Shown: positions 20,371 to 31,889, counted from the first letter of the stretch. The stretch: DNA of 64,000 bases from Prorocentrum cordatum (GCA_963575745.1 CAUYUJ010006524.1:182001-246000), one strand, 5' to 3'. A program made the numbers and translations. The notes: generated by a model not told the origin, from the sequence alone.

Positions 20371-21296
20371 ACTCCCCTCTTGCCCATTAGTCCCCCCCCC
20401 CCCTCAATTGTTTACCCAGGGCGATTCTTATCACCGCACACGGGCCACCATGAGCTCCTACGCATGCGGTGTAGAAAACGGCTAACATTACGAGGGGGTG
20501 CACATACACCAAAGCAATGTCCCGAATCATATTCTTGTCTGGGAAAACTTGTCCTGGGACCTCTATCCTCTCCCACCCCTCCTTCTCTCCTCTCCTTCGC
20601 TCTCCTGTCCCCTTCCTCCTTGTGATATGTATGGCAGGACTACGTCGTCGTCGTTGTCGTTTTCGTCTTCGTGCGACGACGACGACCTCCCCTTTCCTCG
20701 TCATGCATCTCACGCGCGACTTGCTGGGACAAATCGTTTATCATCCTCCCTGGACCTCGAACTGTGTTATCCTCCAGGTGTTGTTTTCAGGGGCACAGGG
20801 TTATCCCACGGGCCACGAACTGCCCGATGGACTGCCAAGATGATTTCAGACTGAGCTTTTGGGAAGCACATCAAGTTAAAAAGCGGTCCGCCAGAAATGC
20901 CAGATAGAAATTTCTCTGCTTTTGATAGCCACAGTTGGGTTTTAATTTACCGAGGAAGCATGTGGTCCACGATTTGTTTTTGCCAGGTCTCCTATCGGAT
21001 TGTCCACTTTGTCTAAGGGGGTGTTAAAAGTGTAGGTTCCCATACGCGCTCCCGTAGTTTTCGGGAAAAGTCGCATGGCGGCACCCGGAATAGCTCGAAG
21101 GCGCTCCGCAGCGCGCGCCAGACGGTCCGTGGGCGAGGGGCCAGGGGACTTTAGAGAGCAATGCTGGGGACGATAGATGGCTTAAGGACATCCCGCGTGC
21201 AGCCAAGCTTGATCATGAGGACTTGTACCTTTCCCAGGGTGCCCTTTGCGTCCTTGCCTCTTCGGCCCGCCCTTGGCCGCTTTCACTGGTTAGCAT
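20371..21296. other. No recognisable gene
   Basis: Mixed-composition DNA. No domain, tRNA or repeat family was recognised. Confidence 0.35.
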
Positions 21297-21456
21297 TATT
21301 AAGTCGGGCACGTCCTTCTACAGGCGGAATATGCAAGAATAGGCAAGACATGGTCTTTGGACGATTGTTTGAGCATTTCTTTGCAAGTTTGGCGTATGTT
21401 TTGACTATTGATTTTTGTTCGCCAAAAATCCCCTTGTAGGAGGACAGGCCCGACTG
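21297..21456. mobile_element. Family D inverted-repeat element, copy 3
   Basis: The left end TTAAGTCGGGCACGTCCTTC is matched by the right end TTGTAGGAGGACAGGCCCGA plus CTGAA. The interior TGGACGATTGTTTGAGCATT matches the other copies. GGTTAGC occurs just outside both ends (21,288-21,294 and 21,459-21,465), a probable 7-9 bp target duplication. Length is about 155 bp. Confidence 0.8.
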
Positions 21457-21465
21457 AAGGTTAGC

Positions 21466-22054
21466 CTCTCAGGGTACTTCTGCGCCCTTGGCCTGTGGGC
21501 CCCGCGCCGTGTGAGGCCCCTGCGTCCTCACCGCGCATGCTTATGATCAAGTTTCACTGCACGCGCCTGGTGGCACGGCGGCGGCTTGTCACGTGCGCGT
21601 AGGCCCGCTGGACGGAAAGTACCGCCATAACCGCGTACTGGCGTTTTCGGGGAAAAAAAAAAACGCCCAAGTACAACGACCAGAGGATGGCGCAAGAGCG
21701 CCCCCCGCGCCCCAAATTTCAATGTTCATCTAAGGGAGCAGGCCGCGGTTTGAAAGTGTGGGCGTTTTTTTCGAAACGACTCGCACTCCCCCGCGTCGAC
21801 CGCCCCGAACTTTGAAATTGGGGCCAGGGTGGACCCGCTTCAATACGCATTCGAGAAACCACGGTGCCCCCTGGATAATAAAGCATACCCTTTCTCTTAA
21901 ACTTTGTATCTATCGTTATCCATGGGGTCTGAGTGTGGACCGATTGCCACAGTAGGTGGGGACGCCGAATTGTATTATCCCCTCCAACGTTCCTATCGTA
22001 GCTCTGATCTTCATCTCTTGCATAGCACCCTGAATAATCAGTATTGCCATTGTT
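21466..22054. other. No gene; two small inverted repeats
   Basis: GGCGTTTTCGGGG with a following A-run and CGCC forms a short hairpin near 21,643-21,670. GGGCGTTTTTTTCG recurs at about 21,763. CCCCAAATTTCAATGTTC (about 21,711) is inverted at about 21,808. CCCTGGATAATAAA occurs here (about 21,870) and at 17,485. Confidence 0.4.
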
Positions 22055-22400
22055 GTTGAGGATGTCTCAGGCGAGACGCACAGTCTCGAAGATTAGCCGA
22101 GTTCGCTACTATCAGTTGTTCGGTGAGTTTTCACGGACAACGCTGGTTGTGGTAAAAGGCATTGTCGCGAACATGGCATTGTTGTAAGGATGTCTCAGGC
22201 GAAGCTCACATGCTCGTAGATTCGCTGAGTTCGCGACGATCGGTGTTCCGATGATGTCTCAAGAAAACACACGTTCTCGTCAAAGGCAACTGTCGCGAAC
22301 ATGTCGTTTGTGTGAGGATGTGCCAGGATAATCGCACGTGATCGAGGAGTTGCCGAGTTCGCGACTACCGATCAGCTTCTCGAGGATGTCTCAAACAAAA
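22055..22400. repeat. Tandem repeat of about 120-135 bp with internal inverted motifs
   Basis: Three units begin near 22,060, 22,190 and 22,315 with GAGGATGTCTCAGGCGA or a variant. Each contains GAGTTCGCGAC (22,099, 22,227, 22,355), and the first two contain GTCGCGAAC about 60 bp later (22,164, 22,292), which are inverse complements. A fourth partial unit starts near 22,383. Confidence 0.85.
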
Positions 22401-23091
22401 CGCTTGATTGTCCCCCTCCCCTCCCCTTCCTCCATCCCTGCTGCTCTTCGAGGCTAAAGCGGTTTTCGACCCCAAGCGGTTGAAGACCTATCCAGACATC
22501 CTAACATCGATATCTCCAGGAAACAATGTTTATCCTGCCTGGACCCCGATTTTTATTATCTCCAGGGGATAATTCTCACCAGCATATGGTTACCACTTTC
22601 CCGAGTAATTTTCTGTTTGGCCGTTACGGAGAATTGGCAGATAGGAGGTGGAGGATGAGGAAGTGAACGCCATGCGAAATCCAATCTAGTTTTTGAGTAT
22701 CGTGGCGAATTCAGACAGGAAGTTTTTGACATCGCAGCGAGATTTGGCGAGCGTTGGGTCAGCCGCGACGGTACGCCAAGGTGGTCATATTCCGCGAGGG
22801 CGCCGACAAGGGTTACCAGTTCTTGCCGCAAGCGGAGCAGGCCAGGGTTATGTCTCATGTGTGTTGTCGATCTCGTTCGGATGTTGGAGGGTGAGGGGCA
22901 GGAGGAGAAGGAGAAGGAGATGTGTTAGGATGATGAGCAGGAGGAGCGGGCACCTGACACCTGCGAGCCCAGCCTTGCCACCCGGCTCGAGAAGCCTCGT
23001 CGTTTTGTCTTCGCTGAGGCGTGGAGCGGGTGGCTCGGTTCGACCACTTACATGTTTGGCACTGGTGTCATCGATCTGCACATGCCGGTCA
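22401..23091. other. No recognisable gene
   Basis: Open on both strands over parts. A short AGG/GGAGAAGGAGA run lies at about 22,900. Nothing else is supported. Confidence 0.35.
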
Positions 23092-23258
23092 TTGAAAGTA
23101 GGTATTCTTGGATTCCCAGGTCCCAATCTATTCCAAGAGCCTTCCCAATCCAAGAATCGATACGGTTTCGCTGCGTATGGTTGTTCTCTGGAGGGGCCTG
23201 AACCCAATCTACTTTGTCCGCCTTCCCACTTCATGTGCTTCTTCGGACCGACGTGCAC
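23092..23258 (+). repeat. Family G dispersed repeat, copy 1
   Basis: About 165 bp matching 45,609-45,773: GTAGGTATTCTTGGATTCCC, then AACCCAATCTACTTTGTCCG, then CCTTCCCACTTCATG. The unit is internally duplicated, since an AACCCAAT/TCCCAATCT block and a CGCCTTCC/GCCTTCC block occur twice within it. Confidence 0.75.
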
Positions 23259-24484
23259 GCATCCGAAGGACTGCTGCAGAGGCCCGCACTCCACCGCCGA
23301 GAGAGCCCGTCGGCGCGCAGGCATGTTGGGTCCCCTGGCGGAGGCGCGTGCAGAGCAGCCGCAGCTCTGGATGGGGGCGGGAGGCAGGCGTGCAGCAGAG
23401 GTCGGGGCGGCGGCCAAGAGGGGGGCGATGGCTCGCGGGCGGGGCGGATACCACAGCGGGGGCGACGATGTCTCCCCAGATTTCAGTGCGCCCCCGCCCC
23501 GCCCCCTCCCCCCCCTGCCTGGGCCGCGCACATGCCGCTGGGCTTAAGTCGGGCCTTCCCTGGGGTCCTGTGGGTCAGGCGATCGCAAACGTGTATCGGG
23601 CGTTGATTAGCGACGGGCCCCGTTTCCAAGGGAAGTCGCGGATTTCCGCCGCCGAACGAGGCGGCACCGGCCGCGTTTTGGGGAGGGCACCTCCCTCGAT
23701 CCATGGATTTGGCGACCGCGCGCCGAATACATGGATCGCTATTCCACGTTTGCGCGCTCCCGATTCCTTCTTCCGTCTTGACCTTCCTCGGGGTCCTTTG
23801 GGGCAGTCCTGGGACTATCTTTGGCCACTCCGTGCCGTCGGGGGGCCGTCGTGGGCAGGCTCGGGGCTCGCGTGTGCCGCCGCAGTGGGCTCACCCTTCA
23901 GGCGGTCTGGGCTGTCTCTTGCGTCCACCGTGGAGCCGCCTTTGGGCCGTCTAGGGTCTGGGGGGCCCTCCTGGTCTGTCTTAAGGTTGCATTCGAGGAT
24001 CAGGTTCGCCATCTTGGGCTGCCTAGGAGGCATAGTGGAACATCCTCGCGGCCTTGATGTTTCCCGCAGCCGCCTTGGAAGCTCAGGAGCGTGGATGCAT
24101 TGTGCTTTACAAAGGGTCGTGGTCTCGGGAGCGCAGACACATGTTTTATCACACGGAGACGGGGCGTAGGTACATTGTTAGCACCACCAGCCGCCGCACT
24201 CTCCCCTCCCCCCGGCCTACAAGCCTCGTCAAAAATAAACAGATGACTTCTGAATTCGGTGATTGTGGGGTCAGTGCTACTCCAATGCTGACGGATGCCT
24301 GTTGACTCGGACGCGGCGTTGTCCAAAACCCGACCCCACTCTCTCAGCATTGAAGAACGCGCTTTCTGACAAGTGCCCGAAAGCATCGTGCTCCAGGATT
24401 TCACTCTCCATTTCTGGATCTTGTTGAGGAGGCTTGTAGTTCCTTTTTTGAGAGCCCAAGTGGGGGGTCGCTCCAGCTACGAGT
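23259..24484. other. No gene; degenerate repeats and a family D end
   Basis: GGGCTTAAGTCGGGCCTTCC at 23,540 resembles one family D terminus without its partner. 23,770-24,030 contains degenerate CTTGGGGCGGTCC-like motifs. No domain is recognised. Confidence 0.4.
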
Positions 24485-24665
24485 TTCCAGCAACCCACGC
24501 CGAAAACAAAAGTGTGCTCCAGCACGGTATGTTTACCGAGCGCGAGCGCTCCAGCAGTCCATGCGGAAAACATGGGTGCGCTCCAGCGCAGGATTTTTGC
24601 CGAGCGCGAGCGCTCAGCAACCCACGGCGTACGCTCCAGCACTCGGTGTCTTCCGAAAGCGAGCT
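24485..24665. repeat. About 66 bp tandem repeat, three units
   Basis: CCAGCAACCCACGCCGAAAA, CCAGCAGTCCATGCGGAAAA and CAGCAACCCACGGCGTACGC start successive units. Each is followed by a GTGCTCCAGCAC-like block and an ACCGAGCGCGAGCGCT-like block. Confidence 0.75.
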
Positions 24666-25854
24666 TTTTTTGTTGAGCTCCACGCGCAGCGCCTCCAAAG
24701 CCTGTCAACCGGCGCCCACACTAGCAACGGCGGGAGGTGCCAGCGCCTATAAACGGGAAGCTTGGTTTGCTCCACCGCGAAGTGGGAGCCTGACCACCAG
24801 GGCCCCCCGACCGAGAAATGGACCTTCAGGAGCCCGCCGAAAACGGACACCATCCGCAGCAGGGGCGGGAGGGGCGGTGCCCGAGCGCGACGCGCACAGG
24901 CCCCTACCGCCCCCCCTGGCCGCCCCCAGCGGCCGCCGGCCGCAACCCAGGCCGCCGCCGGTGCATCTCCAGCAGCTCCTCGGTGGGCGTGGCCACGGGG
25001 ACCCCCGAGGAAGCGCGCTAGCAGGACGTGCTCCTGGGCGGCGACGGCGGCGACCCTCGAAGCAGCGGCCACACCGCCAGCCGCAGAAGCCGCCGCCGCA
25101 GGCCCGGCCTCCGCAGGCGGCACGCCGCCAGCTGCAGCCGAGCCTCCGGCAGCAGGAGGTCCGCGATGCAGGCCGTCGGCCCAGGCGTCGTCGAAGGGAG
25201 GCCGGCGGCCGTCGTGGGCGCCACAGCGTCCTCGGCCGCCGCCAGCTCGCCACCGCCCGCCTCGGCCTTCGCAGCCCTGCGCGCCGCCGCCCTGCGCAGG
25301 CGGCGGCGCATGCGCCGCGAAGCCAGTGCCGCCGAGGCGGCGACGGAGCGCGGCGGGTCGCCGCCAGCTGCCGCAGCAGCGCCCTCGCTGGCGGGCCGCG
25401 CTGGCCGCCTCGGCGGTCGCGAGGAGCGGCGCCGAAGCGGCCGAGCGCGCCACTGGCTGCCACGGTGCGCTGCGGCGCGCCGGCGAGCACGGCGCCGCGG
25501 ACCGCGGCCTCGACGACGGCGGCAGCGCATGGCGACATGGAGTTCCTCTAGGCTTAAAACGAATGTACTACGGAGATGTGCTGGTATGTTGGGTAATTCC
25601 CATGTGTCCGTAAAATAAGTTACGGAAATAGGTAAACACCAACATCTATTCGACATACGTAAGTTCCATGACATGATGTTGTAATGTGTAAGCGCTCAAG
25701 CGCAAGCGATGTATGCGGCACGCAGCGAGTGCCTTGCCGGGAAATCCGATTGTCGTGGCAGCCCAGGGCGATCATGCGTCCTGCAGCGGCGCGCGCCTAG
25801 AGTCTGGGGTCTAGGCCACGCCGCCCGCCGAAGGGAGGCGCGGCCGTGCGGCCG
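24666..25854. other. Very GC-rich block, open on both strands, unassigned
   Basis: 24,800-25,540 is open in several frames on both strands, with Ala/Arg/Pro-rich translations. This follows from composition, and I recognise no domain. A real Ala-rich exon cannot be excluded. Confidence 0.35.
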
Positions 25855-26075
25855 CTCGTCGTCGCCGACGCCACCGATATCGCCGCTATCGCCGCTATCG
25901 CCATCGCCATCGTCGTCGTCCCCGCCGTTGCCGTCGTCGTCGGCTTTGCCGGCGCCTTCGTCGGTCGTCGACCTCGTCGCGGTCGCCGTCGCTCGCCACC
26001 GTCACCGTCGACGTCGCCGCCGCCGTTGGCGTCCTCGTCGTTGCCGCTGCCGTCGCCGTCACTGCGGTTGGCCAC
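25855..26075. repeat. Degenerate GTC/ATCGCC repeat
   Basis: CGCCGCTATCGCCGCTATCG and GTCGTCGTC-type units with substitutions for about 220 bp. The resulting Ala/Val/Ile and Arg frames are low-complexity. Confidence 0.85.
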
Positions 26076-26486
26076 AATTCTCATTTGCGAAATTGTCTAC
26101 TTGTCATCTGCCCCCACAGGCTTTCTACGGCCGCTGCTGCTCATGAGAATGACGAGCTGAAGTTTTCAATGGCGCCCATGCGTCGAATCAGGAAACCACC
26201 ATAAACATAACTTTTCGGATGTTCGCGGGGATTGATTCGGTCGATGATGTACCGTCCCAACGGCGCCTCCGGTTCCATCCCCGTTCCAAGAGATCCACAC
26301 AGACCTCTGAAAGTTTGCTTCGTCGACCTACCCCTTGCCAGTTTGGGCCAGCCTCTAGGAAGTGCCCCCGAGGCGGCTTGCAATTTGGACGCCTGAGAGT
26401 ATGTGCATCCGTGCTTTGCCTTCTCTTGATGTGCGGCGACTGTGATGTTCGCCTTTGGGTGTGCGCAACGGGTAGGCAAGGGGCAA
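26076..26486. other. No recognisable gene
   Basis: Nothing could be supported in this stretch. Confidence 0.3.
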
Positions 26487-26690
26487 CGTTAGGGGGGATA
26501 GGCCTATGGGGGGACACATCGACCCCCACTCGCCTATTGATAACCGATAGGTGCCTGATAGCCCACCCCGCCCAGGAGTTGGCGGTTTCCCCTTGAGGGG
26601 GGGTCTGTCGCCGATCTGTTAGCGATGTGCCGCCGATTCCAGGTCGATGCTTTCACCCGTGTGACGGTCCCACCTGCCGTTTCCCTTGAG
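26487..26690. mobile_element. Family C dispersed element, copy 3 (longest)
   Basis: GGGGGATAGGCCTATGGGGG, then ACACATCGACCCCCACTCGC, then GATAGCCCACCCCGCCCAGG, then GATGTGCCGCCGATTCCAGG, then TCGATGC. Same order and spacing as the 2.6 kb copy. Confidence 0.7.
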
Positions 26691-27137
26691 GGCATCGCGA
26701 GTGAGTGAGAGCAATCGAGCCGCCCCTTGAATTCCATGTCTCAGGCGACGAAAGATAATAATAGCCATAAACATATCATGAGAAGAAGAACAATCATAAT
26801 ACAAACTGAGAAGGATAAGAAGACGAGCGAAGACAGTGCGACACCGTTGCACTGAGCTCGCCCCTTCCTCCCGCACTGCGCGCCCGAAGCTGCTGGCGGG
26901 AACGCGGAAGAGGGGGTCCTGCTGGGCGCTGACGGCGCGACACGAACAAGTGTCCCCTTGGGGGGAGGGGGGGAAGTCGGCGGCACGCTGCTGCTCCGGG
27001 CTCCACCGCGGAGCACTTCTTTGCCCACACCGCTCGTGTGCCCCCTGGCGCCTCTTCGCGCGCCTGCAGGAGCAGCCGCACCACTGAGCGGAGTCCAAGG
27101 GGCCCCGAACGATACTCCCAGATCAGGCGTGCATTCG
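26691..27137. other. No recognisable gene
   Basis: Low-similarity GC-rich DNA with multiple open frames and no domain. Confidence 0.3.
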
Positions 27138-27272
27138 CAGGGGGCGATCAATGGGGGGGGGTGGCAGGCGTGCACCGTTCGTGCCCCTCTCGGGCCCCAG
27201 GAGGGCCCCTTTGGGGCTCCTTTGGGGCGCAAGAGGTGCACGCGTCTCCCCCCCCCCCGCTATCGCCCCCCA
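27138..27272. mobile_element. Family F inverted-repeat element, copy 2
   Basis: GGGGGCGATCAATGGGGGGG, then GGCAGGCGTGCACC on the left. GGTGCACGCGTCTCCCCCCC, then CGCTATCGCCCCC on the right, close to the inverse complement over about 35 bp. The middle has GGGGCTCCTTTGGGGC. Related to 9,042-9,154. Confidence 0.7.
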
Positions 27273-27504
27273 GTGTTGATCGCCTGGCCAAGCCCTCGAC
27301 GTCGTGGTATGGTCACCGCGTGGGCCCCCGGAGCTCTCGACCTCCTCCAGAGTAAGTCTGTCCTTCCCTCGTGCGTATGGCGCAGGTCGTTCTCAGATGG
27401 CCCCGGCCTGGCGAGGCCCCCACAGAGGCCGAACAGCTTCCAGACTGCACGTCGTGTTTTTTTGTTTTCCGCGGCGCGAGTGGATTTGGGTCCACCCTCT
27501 CAGG

Positions 27505-27800
27505 GTCAAGTTCGATCTGATCGATTCGATTCGATATCGATTCTGACCGGCTCGATCCGATTCGATTCCGATGTTTCCAGGATCCGACGGGGCATTGTGC
27601 TTGCATGGCGCTGGTATGCATCCTGGCCAGCCGATCCGATTTGATTATGATTATGTGCTGATGCATTCCGATCCGACGCCCACTCCGATTATATCCGGTG
27701 TTCCGATTCGATGCCACTGATTCCCACGAGTTCTCAGATTCTCAGATGCTCCAACTCTCATGATCCGATTCGATCCGGTTCGTCGATGTCCCGATGTTAT
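27505..27800. repeat. Clustered GATCCGATTCGAT motifs
   Basis: CGATTCGAT, CGATCCGATT and variants recur more than ten times over about 300 bp at irregular spacing. It is a decayed short-unit tandem repeat. Confidence 0.75.
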
Positions 27801-27876
27801 GCTCACCAGTTATCCGATGTCTGTTTTTGTTCCTCCTCCTCCTCCTCCACGTCTCCAAGACGTCTTCTGTTGGTTT

Positions 27877-27878
<2 letters not shown>

Positions 27879-27908
<30 letters not shown>
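27879..27908. repeat. TA dinucleotide microsatellite
   Basis: About 15 uninterrupted TA units. Confidence 0.95.
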
Positions 27909-27911
<3 letters not shown>

Positions 27912-28058
27912 CAGCCTCACCTCGTTTCAATGCCATCGTGTGGCTCGGGCTCGAGTTTCTTACGCCTTTGTCATTCACAGCTTCGTAGTACTGTTTCCAG
28001 CTGTGCCGTCAGGACTGCTTCAAAGAGAGAAGAAGATCCGAACAAAAAAATCTCCAAG

Positions 28059-28152
28059 GCGTGCTGCACGGTCCTGGTCACCGGCCGCTTCGCGGAGCGG
28101 CCGCTCATGGCGCCGAACGGCGAGCGGTTCGCCAAGGACGGGCGGCCCGGAG
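28059..28152 (+). CDS. Exon-like segment, protein unknown
   Basis: Bounded by AATCTCCAAG on the left and CCCGGAG followed by GTGCGC on the right. The open frame has strong third-position G/C preference and reads ACCTVLVTGRFAERPLMAPN, then GERFAKDGRPG. I do not recognise it. The neighbouring DNA (a pyrimidine-rich stretch downstream, a TA array upstream) is non-coding in appearance, as expected for introns. A partner exon may be one of those near 29.8-30.4 kb, which is not proven. Confidence 0.4.
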
Positions 28153-28541
28153 GTGCGCGCTGGCCGCCGCCAGGGTTGCCACGGGTCGGACCCCTCCCGG
28201 TGCTTCTCCTTCTGCGCCTTCCTCCTCTCCGCCCTCCTCGTGCCCCTCCACCATTCGATATCTTCCTCCTATCCTCCTCCATCACCCTCCCTCCTCCATT
28301 CCTGCCGTCCCTCCTCTGCCCTTCTCTTTCCCTTCTCAGGTCCCCCTTCCTGTTTCTCCTCTTGCTCCAACTCCTTGACACGTCTTCTCAGATTTCTTCT
28401 GCTGCACCTCCTCTCGTCATCCCCATCCTCAGCCTCATCCTCGTCCTACTTCCCTCCCATCTCGTACTTCCTTCTGATCCTCCACTGCATCCTACGTGCC
28501 CTCTGATCCCTCCCACTTCCTCTACACTCTACACCTCTCCT
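28153..28541. other. Pyrimidine-rich stretch without a gene
   Basis: CTCC-rich DNA from about 28,200 to 28,530, merging into the CTC array. Confidence 0.6.
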
Positions 28542-28592
28542 CCTCCTCCTCCTCCTCCTCCTCCTCCTCCTCCTCCTCCTCCTCCTCCTCCT
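28542..28592. repeat. CTC microsatellite
   Basis: About 17 uninterrupted CTC units. Confidence 0.95.
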
Positions 28593-28996
28593 GCGTTACA
28601 TCCCCACTCCCTCCTCCTCCCTCTCCTCCGTGCCCATCCCCCCCCCAAATTATCCCTCCCCCTCAAGTGGCGCAGCCGAGGCGCCCCCGCCGCTCCAGGC
28701 CCCAGCGAGGCCCTCTGGCTGCCTTCCCCGTCGGCCCCTCGGCGGCCCTCGACGGCCTCCGCGCGGGGATCCATCGGGCGCAGTTTTCGACGGGGTCGTG
28801 GCCCCCCGGCAGCCCTCCGGCGGCCCCTCGGAGCTCGGCGGCCCCTCGGAGGCCCTCGGGGGCCCTCGGCGGCCCGTACGAGCTCGGGCGCCGGACGGGT
28901 TCAGAAGGCGACTCTGGGGAACGTCGGCTGGGTGCTGATGGGGGTGGCCCAAATGGGGGGTGCAGAAAAGGGCCCCTTTCGGGCCATGGTGATGGA
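28593..28996. other. No gene; GGCCCCTCGGAGG-type degenerate repeats
   Basis: 28,680-28,890 is built of variants of CCCCTCGGCGGCCC and CCCTCGGAGG in no clear period. Confidence 0.5.
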
Positions 28997-29440
<444 letters not shown>

Positions 29441-29787
29441 TTCATCATGATGATGTGGGTGACGATGAGGAGGGAGAGGGGGCGGAAGGGGAGGGAAGGG
29501 TTTCGAGGAGACTGGCAGGTTGGAGGAAGAGGAGAAAAGGAGAAAGAGGAGGTGAAGGAGTGGGTGGAGGCGGGATGGAGGAGATGGGAGGAGCGGAAGC
29601 GAGAGGAAGGTGCTTTAGAAGCTCGAAGCACAGAAGCTCTCGCCCCGTGATTCCTCTCGGGGGAACAGGCGGTGCAGGTTGTGGACTTTTATGCGCGGTT
29701 GCGCGGACGACCTAAGCCTGTAGCTGATATGGAGGCTAATGATGGGAATGAGGATGGCGAGGAGCTTCATTCCCCCCCACGGGAAGG
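29441..29787. other. Purine-rich flank, no recognisable gene
   Basis: AGG-rich DNA (29,465-29,600), then mixed sequence leading to the exon-like segment. Nothing else is seen. Confidence 0.4.
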
Positions 29788-29892
29788 AAGAAGATGCAAT
29801 GGCCTACGTGGACCGGTTGCAGACCATCGGCTTGTCCGCTAGTGCCCTCGCCGCCGCCGCCGGGTTCGGCAGTGGTGGAGACGTCGCCAAAG
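29788..29892 (+). CDS. Exon-like segment, protein unknown
   Basis: The frame reads EEDAMAYVDRLQTIGLSASA, then LAAAAGFGSGGDVAK, after CCCACGGGAAG. A GC-type donor (AAAG then GCAAGC at 29,893) would leave phase 1. That is the phase needed by the stronger exon at 30,095, which starts with two bases completing a codon. Non-GT donors are known in dinoflagellates. The pairing is inference, and a GT donor at 29,907 would not fit the phase. Confidence 0.35.
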
Positions 29893-30011
29893 GCAAGCCA
29901 TTCTTGGTGATCGCGGCGCAGGAGTCTCGGAACACAAAGGGAGACGCAGACAAATTTGTGTGTTGGTCGTGCAGTCGAGCATGTATCCAGTTGCCGCGGC
30001 AACGACAGGCT

Positions 30012-30065
30012 CCGCCCAGTTTCAGCCACGTACACAGGGACAATGTCAGACCGCTCGGCCACCAT
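30012..30065 (-). repeat. Short dispersed repeat H, copy 2 (minus)
   Basis: The inverse complement ATGGTGGCCGAGCGGTCTGA, then CATTGTCCCTGTGTACGTGG, matches 3,729-3,776. GTGGCCGAGCGGTC resembles box A of tRNA-Ser/Leu, and no box B follows. It lies in the presumed intron between the two exon-like segments. Confidence 0.45.
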
Positions 30066-30094
30066 GCTTTGATTATGTTTCTGCTATCCTTTAG

Positions 30095-30381
30095 CCGCCC
30101 AGGGGCTCACGGACCACGCCGACCCCCAGCCCCGGGACAGCATCGCCAAGTTGTTGCAGACGTGGCGCCGCCTGTACGCGAACATGTTCGAAGCCGTGGT
30201 GGTGGCCTGCGGGAGCGTGGAAACAGCTGCCAAGCTGGACATGGAGATCAACTCGGAGGTGTACGCGAGCGCGGTGGATGGAGTCCTGACGAAGGGATCG
30301 TTCGCCTGGAGGCCGAAACTCTGCGCACTGTCCGTCAATCCCACCATGTACAACCTGGCAAAGCAGATAAGCGGCGGAAAG
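30095..30381 (+). CDS. Exon-like segment, protein unknown
   Basis: One of the best exon candidates in the window. A strong pyrimidine tract and acceptor (TTTCTGCTATCCTTTAG) precede it, and GGAAAG followed by GTTGCC ends it. The 287 bp frame is fully open with high third-position G/C: AQGLTDHADPQPRDSIAKLL, QTWRRLYANMFEAVVVACGS, VETAAKLDMEINSEVYASAV and NPTMYNLAKQISGGK are successive parts. The peptide has ordinary globular composition, but I do not recognise the family. A family A element lies 43 bp downstream in the same orientation. Confidence 0.55.
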
Positions 30382-30423
30382 GTTGCCCCGTCCGCCCAGG
30401 CCGAGCCGATGCGCCCGTGCTCT

Positions 30424-30614
30424 TCCCAGACATCCGACGTATTGCTTTTTCTGGCACGGGGCCCCCAGAAGTGCTGACCCTTTCCCCAGGGCCAGCTTCT
30501 TTCCCCTAGTCGTTTTTTGATGGTCCCGGGGCCCGGCAAGGGCCCACAGTTGCCGAAAACGGCAAAATCTAACCGTCGCGATTCTGTTCAGGACGCGAGA
30601 ACGTCTGGGGAAGC
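30424..30614 (+). mobile_element. Family A inverted-repeat element, copy 4
   Basis: The left end CCCAGACATCCGACG and right end CGAGAACGTCTGGG are inverse-complementary at the tips. The core has AGTCGTTTTTTGATGGTCCC and GGGGCCCGGCAAGGGCCC. GATTCTGTTCAGGAC near the right end is a splice acceptor-like sequence. Length is about 190 bp, similar to the 54 kb copy. Confidence 0.75.
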
Positions 30615-31609
30615 ACCCTTGCTTGTTTTCCTGCTTCGGCCACGGCGACCTCCCTCGGCCTCTCGGCTCGCTCACGCGACCCACGCCCGTCGGCACCATT
30701 CGGGATTGGGACCTTGGTTCTGCGCAGCCTTTGGCTGTATTGCTCCTCAGCAGCTGCAGCAGCTTGGTTATGCGCGTATCGAGTCCGTCGCTGGCAATCG
30801 GAAGGACTTCCTGGACGGAGTGTCCCGAGGCCTATGGCCCAGAGTTCGCAGTAAAGCCGAGTTGGCCAGCAGGTAGCAACGGGATCTTTTGCTTATCTGG
30901 CCTGTAGCGACACCGTCGCTATGCACATGTCATACATCTGAAAGACGCGTCAAAGTTCATAGGCTCAAGACTTCCCTTAAGAAAATCAAGAATCTGAGCT
31001 GGGCCCTAGGAGTTTTCTTGGAGCTGTGTTTGCCGTAGAACTGTCGTATCTCTGGATCTGGACTGCTGTTTCACTAGCCGCTTGGAGTGAAGGCCGCTGC
31101 CTTGGCACAGAAATTCTCTCAACTCTGAGCAGAGGTGCGCACACGAACCCCCGAACTCCCCCATCCCCCCCCCGCCCCGGCCCCCGCCTGTCTGCCCACG
31201 TCGGCAGGGCCCGCTCCTCCGCCCCACCCACCCCGGCGAGGGAAAGAGGCCGAGCATCGTGTACGACCACCACCTCAGCAGCGCCGGCCAGGATGCAGAG
31301 GCCCGGAGGGCGGGCCTGGCGGGAACCGTCTTGGGCCAGGCACCTGCCAAGAGACACCCTGCTTGCCTGCAGGGTGCCCTGGGTTTCCTGGGTTTCGATG
31401 GTCTTGCTATGGAGAGGGTAGCGTTCCCACACCAAGGAATCAATGGACGTCCTGGGGTCTCAGGGTTGGGTTTTTCGTGGACGGCTTCTTGTGGACTGGC
31501 CTCCACTGTATAGACTTCCAGATCTCGGCCAGGAGGGCCTGTGCACCACTTCGGTGGCAAGTCATGGGGGCCTTGCGTACCCTCGCAATTCCGCCTTTAG
31601 CGTCGACTA
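30615..31609. other. No recognisable gene
   Basis: Frames are open on both strands around 31,130-31,430. No domain or paired splice signals convinced me. Confidence 0.3.
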
Positions 31610-31710
31610 GCGTCTGGAGTCGATGAGATAGCGCCAATCTAGGATCGGCTAGCGCCGGTTAGCGTCGATTTAGCGTCGATTCGCGCCAATTTGGCGCCGA
31701 TATGTGTCGA
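31610..31710. repeat. Short tandem repeat of TAGCGTCGAT type
   Basis: About eight variants of TAGCGTCGAT, TAGCGCCAAT and TTGGCGCCGATA follow one another. Confidence 0.8.
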
Positions 31711-31889
31711 TTCGCAAGAGCCGACAAGATGGTATGGGAGGCTCCCATGAGTTGGCACCGAACACCAGCCCAGGGCCCAGGAGGGGCTTGGCCAGGGCTG
31801 GTGGTGGTGTATTGCTAAGAGTCTTTTTAGATTCGGCCTGGGAGTCTGATGAGGCCCAGCGCGGGTTCCGCCGAGTGGGAAGCGGGGGC

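Noticed and set aside
24614-25674. Overlapping 200-390 codon frames on both strands
   Set aside because: Expected for DNA of very high GC content; translations are Ala/Arg/Pro-rich without any recognisable domain.
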